Shown here: positions 43,551-52,010 of the stretch, piece after piece | Numbering within the stretch: position 1 is the stretch's first letter | Layout of the letters: each line of letters opens with the position of its first letter | Assembly (NCBI GenBank): GCA_036504735.1 | Contig: DASXUQ010000005.1 | Span: 279,377-343,376, forward strand | Reading direction: 5' to 3' | From: a bacterium | Lineage (GTDB): Bacteria; Electryoneota; RPQS01 | Length of the DNA stretch: 64,000 nucleotides | Position numbers and translations under genes: made by a program | Notes under the pieces: model-generated | Seen by the model: the letters and a program-made list of their open reading frames with translations, nothing else | The model's database searches: none | What the model was told of the DNA's origin: nothing

Positions 43551-44222
43551 TCAGGATTTGCGTGGACGCTTCGGCGCGGTCTTCTTGGGAGCGACCTTCT
43601 TCGGCGCGGCTTTGGGAACGCTCTTCTTTACCGCCGTCTTCTTAACCGCGGACTTCTTCACCGCTGTCTTGCGCACGGGCATGCCTGAGGCGGTCTTGGC
43701 AGCGCTCTTCGGCTTGGCAACGGTCTTCTTGGCGGCGGCTTTCTTGGCAGCCACCTTCTGGGCGACCGTCTTCTTCGCAGGCGCTTTCGGCTTCACCGTC
43801 TCCGGCTTGACACCCGCCACGGCCACGCGTCGGCGCGAAGCCCGAGGACGCGGGATCGCTTCCTGCTCGTCATTGACTTCCACCACTTCCGCATCGCCCC
43901 ACAGATCTTCCAACCGGTAGAACTCCCGGAAGCTCGGCTGGAACACGTGCACCACCACGTCCACATAGTCCAGCAACACCCAATTCAGCGTGTCCATGCC
44001 TTCACGGTGCAGCACGCGCTCGCCAGTTGCGGTCTTGATCTGCTTTTCGATATTTTCGACAATCGCCCTCACCTGCTGGTCCACATCGCCGGTGCAGATC
44101 ACAAAGTAATCCGCCACCGCTTCCAATTGGCGCAAATCCAGAATCAGGACGTTCGATGCCTTCTTCTCAAGTGCGGCGGCCGCAATGCGGCCTGCGAGTA
44201 TCTGCGAATCCGAAGAACCCAG
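43551..44222 (-). CDS. rsfS: Ribosomal silencing factor RsfS with Lys/Ala-rich tail, CTG start
   Basis: RsfS binds L14 and blocks subunit joining in starvation. Residues 1 to about 120 are the RsfS domain: GSSDSQILAGRIAAAALEKK, VLILDLRQLEAVADYFVICT, DWVLLDY-like NWVLLDYVDVVVHVF and FREFYRLEDLWGDAE. From about residue 125 to 223 the protein is a lysine/alanine/proline-rich, histone-H1-like tail. No ATG, GTG or TTG lies before the conserved N-terminus, but CTG at 44222 has AAGGAG six bases upstream, so CTG is the likely start. The first conventional start, a TTG at 44135, would remove 29 conserved residues. Confidence 0.9.
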   Translation of the reverse strand: MGSSDSQILAGRIAAAALEKKASNVLILDLRQLEAVADYFVICTGDVDQQVRAIVENIEKQIKTATGERVLHREGMDTLNWVLLDYVDVVVHVFQPSFREFYRLEDLWGDAEVVEVNDEQEAIPRPRASRRRVAVAGVKPETVKPKAPAKKTVAQKVAAKKAAAKKTVAKPKSAAKTASGMPVRKTAVKKSAVKKTAVKKSVPKAAPKKVAPKKTAPKRPRKS

Positions 44223-44225
44223 TGT

Positions 44226-44864
44226 CTACTCCTTTGAATCAGGTTTGAGATTTAGCCGCAATCGCGGATAATCTGCTCCGAGAATAACCGTCACGTCAAT
44301 GTCGCGCGGATTCTTCGGGATGTCTGTCGTTACGCGGGCATGATCAATTCCCAGTGAATCGGCAATCGCCATCGCCAGCCCCGCGTTCGTGGTGCGGCTG
44401 ATCACCGCGCTGAATTCGAATCGCTGTGCCCCGGCATTCCCCATGCCGCGCACGTCAAAGTAGCTGCTCCTCGCCCGCAGCGCGGTCATGGCTTTCAGGG
44501 CCAGTCCCTTCTCCCCGCAACCGTTCCAGATTTCCACCCGGATCGGGTGCTCCGCCGGTTCCTTCGAGAGATCCGTCTTCACAGCATTAGACACGGCGGC
44601 AGAACCGAACGTTGAGTTGCGCACAGAATCGGCGCCGGAGGGTGTGGTCGACTTGGTGCTATCCACCGAGGTTGAGCCAAGGTAACTCATACCGTGTGTC
44701 GCCGGGTCCCAGCGTTCCGCGTCCGTGAAATACCACCAGGCGAGCAGGACAACCACGGACACAGCGAAAATCGAGACGCCCAGGCGAAGTCTCTGCCATA
44801 GGTCGAACTCGGTCTTGGAAGGCGGAAGATTCTGGCGTGGAGGAAGGTAAAAGTGGCGTGACAA
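44226..44864 (-). CDS. LytR C-terminal domain (LytR_C) membrane protein
   Basis: A 212-residue protein with one N-terminal membrane segment (about 28-46), a Ser/Thr-rich linker and a C-terminal LytR_C-type domain (PIRVEIWNGCGEKGLALKAM onward, ending VTVILGADYPRLRLNLKP). Such domains are found alone or attached to LytR-CpsA-Psr wall enzymes. Here it stands alone just upstream of rsfS, a pairing I recall from several FCB genomes. The start is a TTG at 44864 with AGGT upstream. Its function is unknown. Confidence 0.8.
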   Translation of the reverse strand: MSRHFYLPPRQNLPPSKTEFDLWQRLRLGVSIFAVSVVVLLAWWYFTDAERWDPATHGMSYLGSTSVDSTKSTTPSGADSVRNSTFGSAAVSNAVKTDLSKEPAEHPIRVEIWNGCGEKGLALKAMTALRARSSYFDVRGMGNAGAQRFEFSAVISRTTNAGLAMAIADSLGIDHARVTTDIPKNPRDIDVTVILGADYPRLRLNLKPDSKE

Positions 44865-44950
44865 AGGAAGACCTGAACGAAAAGACCGAGAGAAGAGGTC
44901 TCGGTCTCAATAACGGAACGATTCAACCCGGAGAACGTGTGCCGAAACCT

Positions 44951-45463
44951 CTACGGCCGGTCAAAATATGACCCGTATCCGAATGAACCCCAGCCGTAAT
45001 CGGGATAGTAAGGCGACGAATCCATCCCACGGTAGACCGACAGACGGAAGGTCGTGTTCGACCAAGGCCGCCAGTTGAGATCCGCGCCGCCCACGAAGTT
45101 GCCGTTTTGAAAGCCATTGGAGAGCCCCGTATTCCATTGCGGTGAAGACGACGGCTGGAACACATACCCCAGATGCGTCGTCAGAAACAACGGATTGGAA
45201 ATCCGGTAGTCCACGGTGTTCATGTACATCCCCTGGCTGACCCCATGACCGCCGGCGCTCGCGTAGCCAAAGGAAAACGATTGGGTCATATGCATCCGGT
45301 TCGGATCGAACAGCCCGCGGATCGCCTTAAGCCCGAGCGCAGACGTATTCGAGCGAAGATACTGGCTCACGTCGCTGGAAGGCGGAGCATTCCGGTACTG
45401 GGCAGAAGCAAGCGAAACCAGGCAAACCATCGCCAGTCCGGTCACCAAAAGTCGGAGCCGCAT
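44951..45463 (-). CDS. Small secreted protein, unknown function
   Basis: A 170-residue protein with a clear signal peptide (MRLRLLVTGLAMVCLVSLAS, cleaved after SAQ). The mature part contains beta-strand-like stretches (MTQSFSFGYASAGG, NPLFLTTHLGYVF, TTFRLSVYRGM) and ends in a Tyr/Gly/Pro-rich run. This suggests a small outer-membrane or periplasmic beta protein. The ATG at 45463 has GGAAGG eight bases upstream. It has its own promoter at 45496-45524. I do not recognise a family. Confidence 0.75.
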   Translation of the reverse strand: MRLRLLVTGLAMVCLVSLASAQYRNAPPSSDVSQYLRSNTSALGLKAIRGLFDPNRMHMTQSFSFGYASAGGHGVSQGMYMNTVDYRISNPLFLTTHLGYVFQPSSSPQWNTGLSNGFQNGNFVGGADLNWRPWSNTTFRLSVYRGMDSSPYYPDYGWGSFGYGSYFDRP

Positions 45464-45495
45464 GGCCATATCCTTCCTAAGTGGTTGCATCCCAA

Positions 45496-45524
45496 AAATT
45501 AAGAGTTTGCCGCCAAAAAGTCAA
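45496..45524 (-). promoter_or_regulatory. Sigma-70-type promoter for the secreted protein gene
   Basis: On the minus strand TTGACT (45524 to 45519) and TAATTT (45501 to 45496) are spaced by 17 bases, about 33 bases before the start at 45463. The -35 box overlaps the stop codon of the upstream uridylyltransferase gene. Confidence 0.65.
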
Positions 45525-46267
45525 GTGCTGCTGTTCGTTAGAACGGCTCTCAGATCCTGTTCCGCATCCAAAAGTTCGGCGGCAGTGTTAATTCCCCGCA
45601 CTTCACGAAAATCCGCTAAATCAACAGCTTGTACCGGAAGCCCGCGCTTTTGCAAAACCCCGATCACATCCGTCAAGTAATATTCACCCTTGCTGTTATC
45701 CGCCTTGATTTCCGAAAGTGCGTCAAATAACACGCGAATATCGAAACAATAGATTCCCGAATTGATCTCGCAAATCTCCTTCTCTCCATCCGTCGCTTCG
45801 CGAGCTTCTACAATTCGCATGAATTTTCCGTCAGAATTGCGAATAATTCGCCCGTAAGCCGCAGGATCTGGAGCACTGGTGGAAAGCACGGTGGCCACCG
45901 CCTGGTACTCGCGGTGCGCTCCCAGCAGTTTGCACAGAGTATTTGCCCTCAGCAGAGGCACGTCGCCCGAGAGCACAATAATTTCGCCGCTTTCCTCTGC
46001 AAGCAGGGCGTTCGCCTGCTGCACTGCATGCCCCGTGCCAAGCTGCGGCTCCTGGACCACAAATTCCATTCCGCGTCCCGCCAATTTCCCCTGAACTTCC
46101 TCCCGCCTGTGGCCAACCACCACAATCAGGCGATCCGGATCAAGCTGCTGGGCCGCGTGCAACACATGTTCAATTAGGGATTTGCCCCCCAAGACATGCA
46201 AAACTTTCGGGAGGTCACTGTTCATGCGGGTACCTTTACCCGCTGCAAGGATCAAAACTGCAAGCAA
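45521..46267 (-). CDS. GlmU-like N-acetylglucosamine-1-phosphate uridylyltransferase, single domain
   Basis: A 248-residue nucleotidyltransferase closely resembling the N-terminal half of GlmU. It shows VLILAAGKGTRMNSDLPKVL, QEPQLGTGHAVQQA, VLSGDVPLL, GRIIRNSDGKFMRIVEARE, EINSGIYCFD and KGEYYLTDVI. The left-handed beta-helix acetyltransferase half of GlmU is absent; the stop codon follows directly after the uridylyltransferase domain. The organism would need the acetylation of GlcN-1-P from another protein, or this enzyme acts on another sugar phosphate. The start is a TTG at 46267 with AGGT seven bases upstream. Confidence 0.85.
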   Translation of the reverse strand: MLAVLILAAGKGTRMNSDLPKVLHVLGGKSLIEHVLHAAQQLDPDRLIVVVGHRREEVQGKLAGRGMEFVVQEPQLGTGHAVQQANALLAEESGEIIVLSGDVPLLRANTLCKLLGAHREYQAVATVLSTSAPDPAAYGRIIRNSDGKFMRIVEAREATDGEKEICEINSGIYCFDIRVLFDALSEIKADNSKGEYYLTDVIGVLQKRGLPVQAVDLADFREVRGINTAAELLDAEQDLRAVLTNSST

Positions 46268-46318
46268 AACGCGCTACCTGCCTCGTTAACGTTTTCCCAT
46301 GAAATGCGGTTCCTGAAA

Positions 46319-47170
46319 TCACCCCATCCGAAGCGGCAAATTGTCTATGAGCCGCACCGAACCGAGCTTTCCCGCAATGATCAGCCGTGCCTCTTGGGGC
46401 AGCGGATCTTTTTCGACAAAATCACTCTCCCCCACCGCTGTCGCATAGTCGAGTTCGAATTCTTCAACCGACCGTGCCGCCTCGCGCATGGCGGCGTGAA
46501 TATCATCCAGACTTCGAAGCCCGCTCTCGAAAAGCCTCTTCCCCTCGGACAACGCGCGATATAGCACCGTTGCCTTATGCCTCTCGGCGGCTTTCAAATA
46601 TGCATTGCGGGACGACATCGCCAACCCGTCCGCCTCGCGCACCGTAGCCGATTCCACAATTTCGACGGGGAAATTAAGGTCCGCTACCATCCGCCGGATC
46701 AGGAAAAGCTGCTGCGCATCCTTTTGACCGAACACCGCCACATTTGGTTGAACAAGATGCAGCAATTTTGCAACCACCGTCAGCACGCCGCGAAAGTGCC
46801 CCGGTCGGCTTCGGCCTTCAAACTCATTCCCCACGGGTCCCGGATCCACCGTCACCAGCGGCGAGCCTGCAGGATACATCTGCTCTGCCGTCGGCAGGAA
46901 GACCAGCGCCACACCTTCACGCTCCAGCAGTTCACAATCCTTCTCCGGAACACGCGGATAGACCCGGTAATCTTCCTTAGGACCGAACTGCGTGGGATTG
47001 ACAAATATCGAAACTGTGACCTTCTCCGCCTTTGACCGCGTCGTCTCCAGCAGCGACAAGTGCCCGCTGTGCAGCGCGCCCATTGTAGGCACAAACCCCA
47101 GCGATGCGCCGTCCCGCCGCATATCTTTCAGCGCCGCATCCAGTTCGGCAAACGTGTGCGCGATCTTCAT
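46319..47170 (-). CDS. panC: Pantothenate synthetase
   Basis: PanC (283 residues) condenses pantoate and beta-alanine with ATP. Signatures are FVPTMGALHSGHLSLLETTR, SIFVNPTQFGPKEDYRVYPR, FGQKDAQQLFLIRRMVADLN and SSRNAYLKAAERHKATVLYR. The start ATG shares a base with the panB stop (TGATG). Together panB-panC supply most of the pathway to pantothenate for coenzyme A; panE and panD are not in the window. Confidence 0.97.
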   Translation of the reverse strand: MKIAHTFAELDAALKDMRRDGASLGFVPTMGALHSGHLSLLETTRSKAEKVTVSIFVNPTQFGPKEDYRVYPRVPEKDCELLEREGVALVFLPTAEQMYPAGSPLVTVDPGPVGNEFEGRSRPGHFRGVLTVVAKLLHLVQPNVAVFGQKDAQQLFLIRRMVADLNFPVEIVESATVREADGLAMSSRNAYLKAAERHKATVLYRALSEGKRLFESGLRSLDDIHAAMREAARSVEEFELDYATAVGESDFVEKDPLPQEARLIIAGKLGSVRLIDNLPLRMG

Positions 47171-48054
47171 CAGCCCTTGCGCGAAGGCTTCGCCTTGTGC
47201 GAGTTTCCTGCCTCCGCGTCCTTCTCCGGCTTAAGGTCGTAACTTTCTGCCTGCGAGGGGAAACGTCCTTCGTGGATATCTTCCACCCACGTGCTCACCG
47301 CATCGCGTACGAGCTGCGCACCGGGAATGTAGTGACGCACGAACTTCGGCTTGAATTTGTCGAAGATGCCCAGTAGATCGTAATTCACTAAGATCTGCCC
47401 GTCGCAGTCCGGCCCGGAGCCGATGCCGATGGTCGGAATCTTCAGGGATTTGCTCACGGTGCCGGCCAAACTGCTCGGGATCTTCTCCAGGACAATCGCA
47501 AAGCACCCGGCCTTTTCCAGCGCCACGGCATCGGCAATGAGTTGCTCGCCTTCTTCGCGCGTGGTCGCCTGCAAGCCGTAGCCGCCAAACACGTTGATCT
47601 TCTGCGGCGTCAACCCAAGGTGTCCCATCACGGGGATGCCCGTGTCCACCATCCGTGTGATCGTCGGCAGCAGATACGGCGGCGCTCCCTCAAGTTTCAC
47701 CGCCTGCGCTCCGCCTTCCTTCAGAAAGCGCACCGCATTGTGGATCGTGTCTTCCGTCGAAATCTGAAAGCTCCCGAACGGCATGTCCGCAATCACCATC
47801 ACGCGCGAGGTTCCACGCGAAACGCACCGTGTCAAAAACAGCATCGCGTCCATCGTCATGGGTATGGTCGTCGAGTGTCCGGCCACCACATTGCCCGCGC
47901 TGTCTCCCACCAACAGGAAATCCACGCCGGCTTCCTCTTCCAGCGCGGCGAACACGGCATCATACGCCGTGAGTCCGACGATTTTTCGCCCTTCTTCCTT
48001 GCAGCGCACGATCTGCGGCGCCGTCACTCGCGGAAAGGCCTGTGTCTTACTCAT
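47170..48054 (-). CDS. panB: 3-methyl-2-oxobutanoate hydroxymethyltransferase
   Basis: PanB (294 residues) makes ketopantoate from alpha-ketoisovalerate and 5,10-methylene-tetrahydrofolate. Signatures are GLTAYDAVFAALEEEAGVDF, LVGDSAGNVVAGHSTTIPMT, ADMPFGSFQ and GHLGLTPQKINVFGGYGLQA. An additional charged tail of about 30 residues (SYDLKPEKDAEAGNSHKAKP) ends the protein. It overlaps mnmA by four bases and panC by one base. Confidence 0.97.
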   Translation of the reverse strand: MSKTQAFPRVTAPQIVRCKEEGRKIVGLTAYDAVFAALEEEAGVDFLLVGDSAGNVVAGHSTTIPMTMDAMLFLTRCVSRGTSRVMVIADMPFGSFQISTEDTIHNAVRFLKEGGAQAVKLEGAPPYLLPTITRMVDTGIPVMGHLGLTPQKINVFGGYGLQATTREEGEQLIADAVALEKAGCFAIVLEKIPSSLAGTVSKSLKIPTIGIGSGPDCDGQILVNYDLLGIFDKFKPKFVRHYIPGAQLVRDAVSTWVEDIHEGRFPSQAESYDLKPEKDAEAGNSHKAKPSRKG

Positions 48055-49232
48055 AAGTTCTCCGCTCCATCAAATCCGGAAATCACACCGCCGCCCAACA
48101 CCAGCTCGTCATCGTAGAACACCGCGGACTGTCCCGGTGTTACCGCCCGCACTGGCTGGTCAAATTCAATTCGCGCACGTCCACCGGGCAGGGGGATGAC
48201 CCTCGCCGTATGCGGCACATCGCGATACCGCACCTTCACCGCACAGGCGACACCGTCTGAGGGCTCCCCAATGGACACCCAGTTGACGTCATGCACCAGC
48301 GCGGCACGGGCGAAACACTCATCCTCGTAGCCGACATGAATCCGGTTGGCTACCGGATCAATCCGCTTGATATACAGTGGCCGGTCAGCGGAAATCCCCA
48401 TTCCCTTGCGCTGGCCCACCGTGAAATTGGTAATCCCGTCGTGGTAGCCGAGCACTTTCCCTTCCGGCCCCACAATTTCGCCGCGATGAATCACCTTCAG
48501 TTCCTCGGCGAAATTATCTTTCAGGAAGCGGCGGTAATCGTCGTCCGGCACAAAGCAGATATCCTGGCTTTCCGGCTTGTCCGCCGTGGCCAGTCCTAAT
48601 TCCGCCGCAATCTGCCGCACCTGCGGCTTGGTCAGTTCTCCCAGCGGAAACACGGTTCGCGCCAGGCTCTCTTGAGACAACCCCCACAGTGCGTAGGATT
48701 GGTCCTTCTCGCCATACAGCGCCGTCCTGAGTTGCACCCGCCCGTCCTTGCGCGCTACGCGCGCATAATGGCCGGTCGCCAGATACTCGCAGCCCATTTT
48801 CCGGGCACGCTCGATCAGCGTCTGCCACTTGACAAAGCTGTTGCAGCGCACACACGGATTCGGCGTCCTTCCAGCAAGATATTCCTGCGCGAAATTTCGC
48901 ACCACCGAACCGTGAAACTCATTCGACAGATCCATCACATAATGCCGGAACCCCATGCGATGGGCCACCGCCGCGGCATCCTGCGCCATCGTAATCGAGC
49001 AGCACCCCGATGCCCGGTTCAGCGACATCTCCTCACCCTTGGCATCGGTCCACAGGTGCATGGTCACACCCACCACGTCATACCCCTGCTGCTTCAGCAA
49101 CGCCGCCGCCACCGAACTATCCACCCCACCCGACATCGCCACCGCGACAACGGCGTGCTCGTTGAGGTCGCCGCGCGGGGTGTCCTTACCCCGCGCGTCC
49201 GGGGACCTGAGCGTGTTCTCCAATAGTAACAT
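48051..49232 (-). CDS. mnmA: tRNA-specific 2-thiouridylase MnmA
   Basis: MnmA thiolates U34 of tRNA-Lys, -Glu and -Gln. It has the PP-loop AMSGGVDSSVAAALLKQQG, the catalytic cysteines in GRTPNPCVRCN and SQDICFVPDDDY, and the FTVGQRKGMGI loop. The N-terminus has about 30 residues before the PP-loop, longer than usual. I use the ATG at 49232; a GTG at 49235 directly precedes it. The sulfur donor is the cysteine desulfurase encoded immediately upstream, so the two form a functional pair. Confidence 0.95.
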   Translation of the reverse strand: MLLLENTLRSPDARGKDTPRGDLNEHAVVAVAMSGGVDSSVAAALLKQQGYDVVGVTMHLWTDAKGEEMSLNRASGCCSITMAQDAAAVAHRMGFRHYVMDLSNEFHGSVVRNFAQEYLAGRTPNPCVRCNSFVKWQTLIERARKMGCEYLATGHYARVARKDGRVQLRTALYGEKDQSYALWGLSQESLARTVFPLGELTKPQVRQIAAELGLATADKPESQDICFVPDDDYRRFLKDNFAEELKVIHRGEIVGPEGKVLGYHDGITNFTVGQRKGMGISADRPLYIKRIDPVANRIHVGYEDECFARAALVHDVNWVSIGEPSDGVACAVKVRYRDVPHTARVIPLPGGRARIEFDQPVRAVTPGQSAVFYDDELVLGGGVISGFDGAENL

Positions 49233-49246
49233 CACTAATCTCGCAC

Positions 49247-50419
49247 TTATCTCATCGCCGCCGGTGCCAATGCTCTCTGCGCGGCAACCACACCCGGCAG
49301 TACAGTCATCAATGCTTCTACATCCGCCATACTATTGAATCGTCCGAAGGAGAACCGCAGCGACGCCTGCGCCACGATGGGATCGAGCCCCAGCGCAATG
49401 AGCACGTGCGAAGCTCCAATCGCTCCCGCGCTGCACGCACTTCCCGTTGAGACACAAAACCCTTTGCGATCCAGCGCAATCAACAGAGCCTCGCCTTCGC
49501 ATCCGAGAAACGACATATTCAGCAGTGCCGGCGCGCGATGTGTTCGAGAACCGTTCACACACACGTCCGGAATCTGCTCGAGGATCGAAGCTTCCAATCG
49601 GTCGCGCATCGCCAGCAGGCGTTGCGACTCTTCCGCAAACATCTCCCGGCACAGGTCTGCCGCTTTGCCGAAGCCGCTGATCCCCGGCGTGTTTTCTGTG
49701 CCGGTTCGCAATCCGCGCTCCTGGCTTCCGCCGATAAACCTTGGAGACAACCGTGTTCCGCGTTTAATCACCAGCGCGCCCACGCCTTTCGGGCCATAAA
49801 TTTTGTGACTCGAAATGCTTGCCAGATCGGCATTCAGTTCGGCAAACCGGAAGGGAATCTTTCCGAAGCTCTGCACGCAATCCGTGTGAAACACCACTCC
49901 GTGCTCACGGCACAGCGCACCAATCTTTGCGACATCCTGGATCGTCCCCAGCTCGTTGTTGACGTGCATTACGGAAACCACCGCCGTCTTGTCGGTGATC
50001 GCCTTTGCCACGTCCTGCGGATCGAGCCGCCCCTCGCTGTCAACCGGCAGAATCGTGGCCTCGCCCCCGCGCTCTTTCCAACGCTTCGCCGTGTCCAGCA
50101 CCGCATGGTGCTCGTTCGCTGCCGTAATCAGGTGACTCTTCTTGCCATGCCAATAGTCCAGCACGCCAAGGAGCGCCCAGTTGTCGGCTTCCGTCCCGCC
50201 GGACGTAAAATACACTTCGTCGTCACGGCAGCCCATGAGCCGCGCAATGGACGCACGGGATTCTTCCAGCCGCATCTTTGCCCGGCTGCCGATCTCGTGC
50301 GCACTCGACGGATTTCCCCAGTAATCCGTCAGGGTCTCGGACATGGCGGCGATGACGGCCGGATCCGGTCTCGTCGTGGCGGCATTGTCCAGATAAATGG
50401 GCTGGTCTCTCTGTGTCAT
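49247..50419 (-). CDS. iscS: Cysteine desulfurase (NifS/IscS family)
   Basis: A 390-residue PLP enzyme that removes sulfur from cysteine for tRNA thiolation and Fe-S clusters. It has YLDNAATTRPDPAVIAAMSE, AANEHHAVLDTAKRW, HVNNELGTIQDVAKIG, the PLP lysine in SSHKIYGPKGVGALVIKRGT, and the persulfide Cys in STGSACSAGAIGASHVLIAL. The NifS-like subgroup also fits. It leads the iscS-mnmA-panB-panC cluster and has its own promoter at 50442-50470. Confidence 0.95.
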   Translation of the reverse strand: MTQRDQPIYLDNAATTRPDPAVIAAMSETLTDYWGNPSSAHEIGSRAKMRLEESRASIARLMGCRDDEVYFTSGGTEADNWALLGVLDYWHGKKSHLITAANEHHAVLDTAKRWKERGGEATILPVDSEGRLDPQDVAKAITDKTAVVSVMHVNNELGTIQDVAKIGALCREHGVVFHTDCVQSFGKIPFRFAELNADLASISSHKIYGPKGVGALVIKRGTRLSPRFIGGSQERGLRTGTENTPGISGFGKAADLCREMFAEESQRLLAMRDRLEASILEQIPDVCVNGSRTHRAPALLNMSFLGCEGEALLIALDRKGFCVSTGSACSAGAIGASHVLIALGLDPIVAQASLRFSFGRFNSMADVEALMTVLPGVVAAQRALAPAAMR

Positions 50420-50441
50420 AGTCTATGCCTCGAATCACTCC

Positions 50442-50470
50442 AATATACGGCTAAATTACAGCAAAATCAA
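50442..50470 (-). promoter_or_regulatory. Sigma-70-type promoter for iscS-mnmA-panB-panC
   Basis: On the minus strand TTGATT (50470 to 50465) and TATATT (50447 to 50442) are separated by 17 bases and lie 23 bases from the iscS ATG. It is divergent from the promoter at 50493-50521. Confidence 0.75.
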
Positions 50471-50492
50471 GCGCTATGCATCTATGAAAGCA

Positions 50493-50521
50493 TTGACTTT
50501 TGATAGAGAAGGTTTTACATT
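50493..50521 (+). promoter_or_regulatory. Sigma-70-type promoter for the plus-strand outer-membrane protein gene
   Basis: TTGACT (50493-50498) and TACATT (50516-50521) are spaced by 17 bases, about 33 bases before the ATG at 50555. The -10 hexamer is the same as in the rplM promoter. The two divergent promoters have -35 boxes only 22 bases apart and could compete or share a regulator. Confidence 0.8.
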
Positions 50522-50554
50522 GTCACGAACAGCCTTATCCCAGCGGAATTGCCT

Positions 50555-51985
50555 ATGAAAGTCGCCTTCGTTTTTTTTGCCCTGCTCGCCGCCCTCACTC
50601 TGGCGACAGCCCAGGAAGCAACTGATCCTGCCTTTGAACCACCCATGAGCCAGCCGGGTTCTGATTCCCAAGTGCGTTGGAATGGCACTCTTGGCATGGT
50701 TATCATGAACGGCAAGGTCTATCAGCAATTTGGTCTTCGACCGGACATCCCTTTCGGTAAGTTTGGAGTAGGGCTCGATCTGACCTTTCGCTTTGATGCC
50801 GACGGCAATTTCAAAAAGGATGAATGGAATACGGGCCGCGCTTATGTGGAAAAGATCTACTACGTCCGTTATGGCCAGCCCGGCGATCCATTCTATGCAC
50901 GCGCGGGAGCACTCGACAATGTGACTCTCGGCTACGGCATGATCATGCGCCGCTACTCGAACACGATTCAGTATCCTGAGGTTAAGCGAATCGGCTTCTA
51001 CACCGAAGGCGGTGTTGATGGTTACAGTTGGCAAGCTATGCTGAACAGCGTCAGCGAACTGGATCAACCCGGCCTGATGGCCGCACGCTTAAGCTACGAT
51101 ACAGGCTTGCAAGGCCTCACCGTCGGCGCGACCGTTGCCCATGATGGCAATCAGTTTGCCGGTCTGACGGACAAGGATCACGACGGTGTTCCCGACCGGC
51201 TGGACCTCTTTCCCAACCGCAACGATTTCCGGATTCGCGACCAACTGCTCTCGTCATTCCACAATGATACGACCACCCGCGATTACCTGATCGATAACGG
51301 CTTTTTGCCCGATTTCCGGAAGGCACCCGTCAGCTATAATGACATCAAGGAATCGGTGACGGAGTTCGGCGCGGACGCGGGCTTCCCACTTGTAAAAGGC
51401 AGCAAGTTTTCCGTCTGGACCTATGCGCAGATTGCCAAGATCGCCCGCCACGGCTGGGGCTGGTCTTTCCCCGGGGCTCGCATGCAGGTTGGCCCGCTCA
51501 CTCTCAGCGGCGAGTACCGCCAGTATGGCAAGGAATTCCGCGGGGAGTTCTTCAATTTCACCTATGAACTCGAGCGCGCGCAGCTTCAGGGCGATTCCCT
51601 GTTCATCACCAAGGAAAAGGCCCTGAACAATCTCGGGTCGGCCAAGGGATTCTTCGGCGATGCCCTGATATCCATCCAGACCTTCGGCTATCTGTACGGC
51701 TGGTATGAGGACATGCACGGCGCGCAGTACCACGACGGCAAAACACTTTACGGCGAACTCGGCGTCACACCGCCGCAGGTTACCCGCATGCAAAAGCTTA
51801 CCGGCTATTACATGCAGCCCAACGTGCATACCCTACTGAACCGCGTGACCGAAGGCACCATTTACGGTGCCAAACTCTACTTCGCCTTAGCGCGCAACGT
51901 CAGCCTGGTGTATGACCATCGCATCACCTACTATAACGGGCAAAATCACCGCACTGTCCGAGTCGAGACTATGGTCTCCTTCTGA
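50555..51985 (+). CDS. Putative outer-membrane beta-barrel protein with a calcium-type DxDxDG loop
   Basis: The only protein gene on the plus strand (476 residues). A signal peptide (MKVAFVFFALLAALTLATAQ) is followed by a mature protein of alternating aromatic strands (GVGLDLTFRFDADG, AYVEKIYYVRYG, TLSGEYRQYG, KLYFALARNVSLVYDHRITY). It ends in VETMVSF with a terminal phenylalanine, as in outer-membrane barrels. Residues ~206-217 read DKDHDGVPDRLD, a thrombospondin-type-3/EF-hand-like calcium loop. I use the ATG at 50555 rather than the TTG at 50549. Its function is unknown; no specific family was recognised. Confidence 0.85.
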   Translation: MKVAFVFFALLAALTLATAQEATDPAFEPPMSQPGSDSQVRWNGTLGMVIMNGKVYQQFGLRPDIPFGKFGVGLDLTFRFDADGNFKKDEWNTGRAYVEKIYYVRYGQPGDPFYARAGALDNVTLGYGMIMRRYSNTIQYPEVKRIGFYTEGGVDGYSWQAMLNSVSELDQPGLMAARLSYDTGLQGLTVGATVAHDGNQFAGLTDKDHDGVPDRLDLFPNRNDFRIRDQLLSSFHNDTTTRDYLIDNGFLPDFRKAPVSYNDIKESVTEFGADAGFPLVKGSKFSVWTYAQIAKIARHGWGWSFPGARMQVGPLTLSGEYRQYGKEFRGEFFNFTYELERAQLQGDSLFITKEKALNNLGSAKGFFGDALISIQTFGYLYGWYEDMHGAQYHDGKTLYGELGVTPPQVTRMQKLTGYYMQPNVHTLLNRVTEGTIYGAKLYFALARNVSLVYDHRITYYNGQNHRTVRVETMVSF

Positions 51986-52010
51986 GCGGCATTGTTCCCA
52001 GAAACGCAAA

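Noticed and set aside
41731-43920. A 729-codon open frame on the plus strand
   Set aside because: It lies antisense to argS, rsfS and the PfkB gene and is rich in Arg/His/Pro, as expected for a shadow in GC-rich DNA. It has no domain pattern and no ribosome site.
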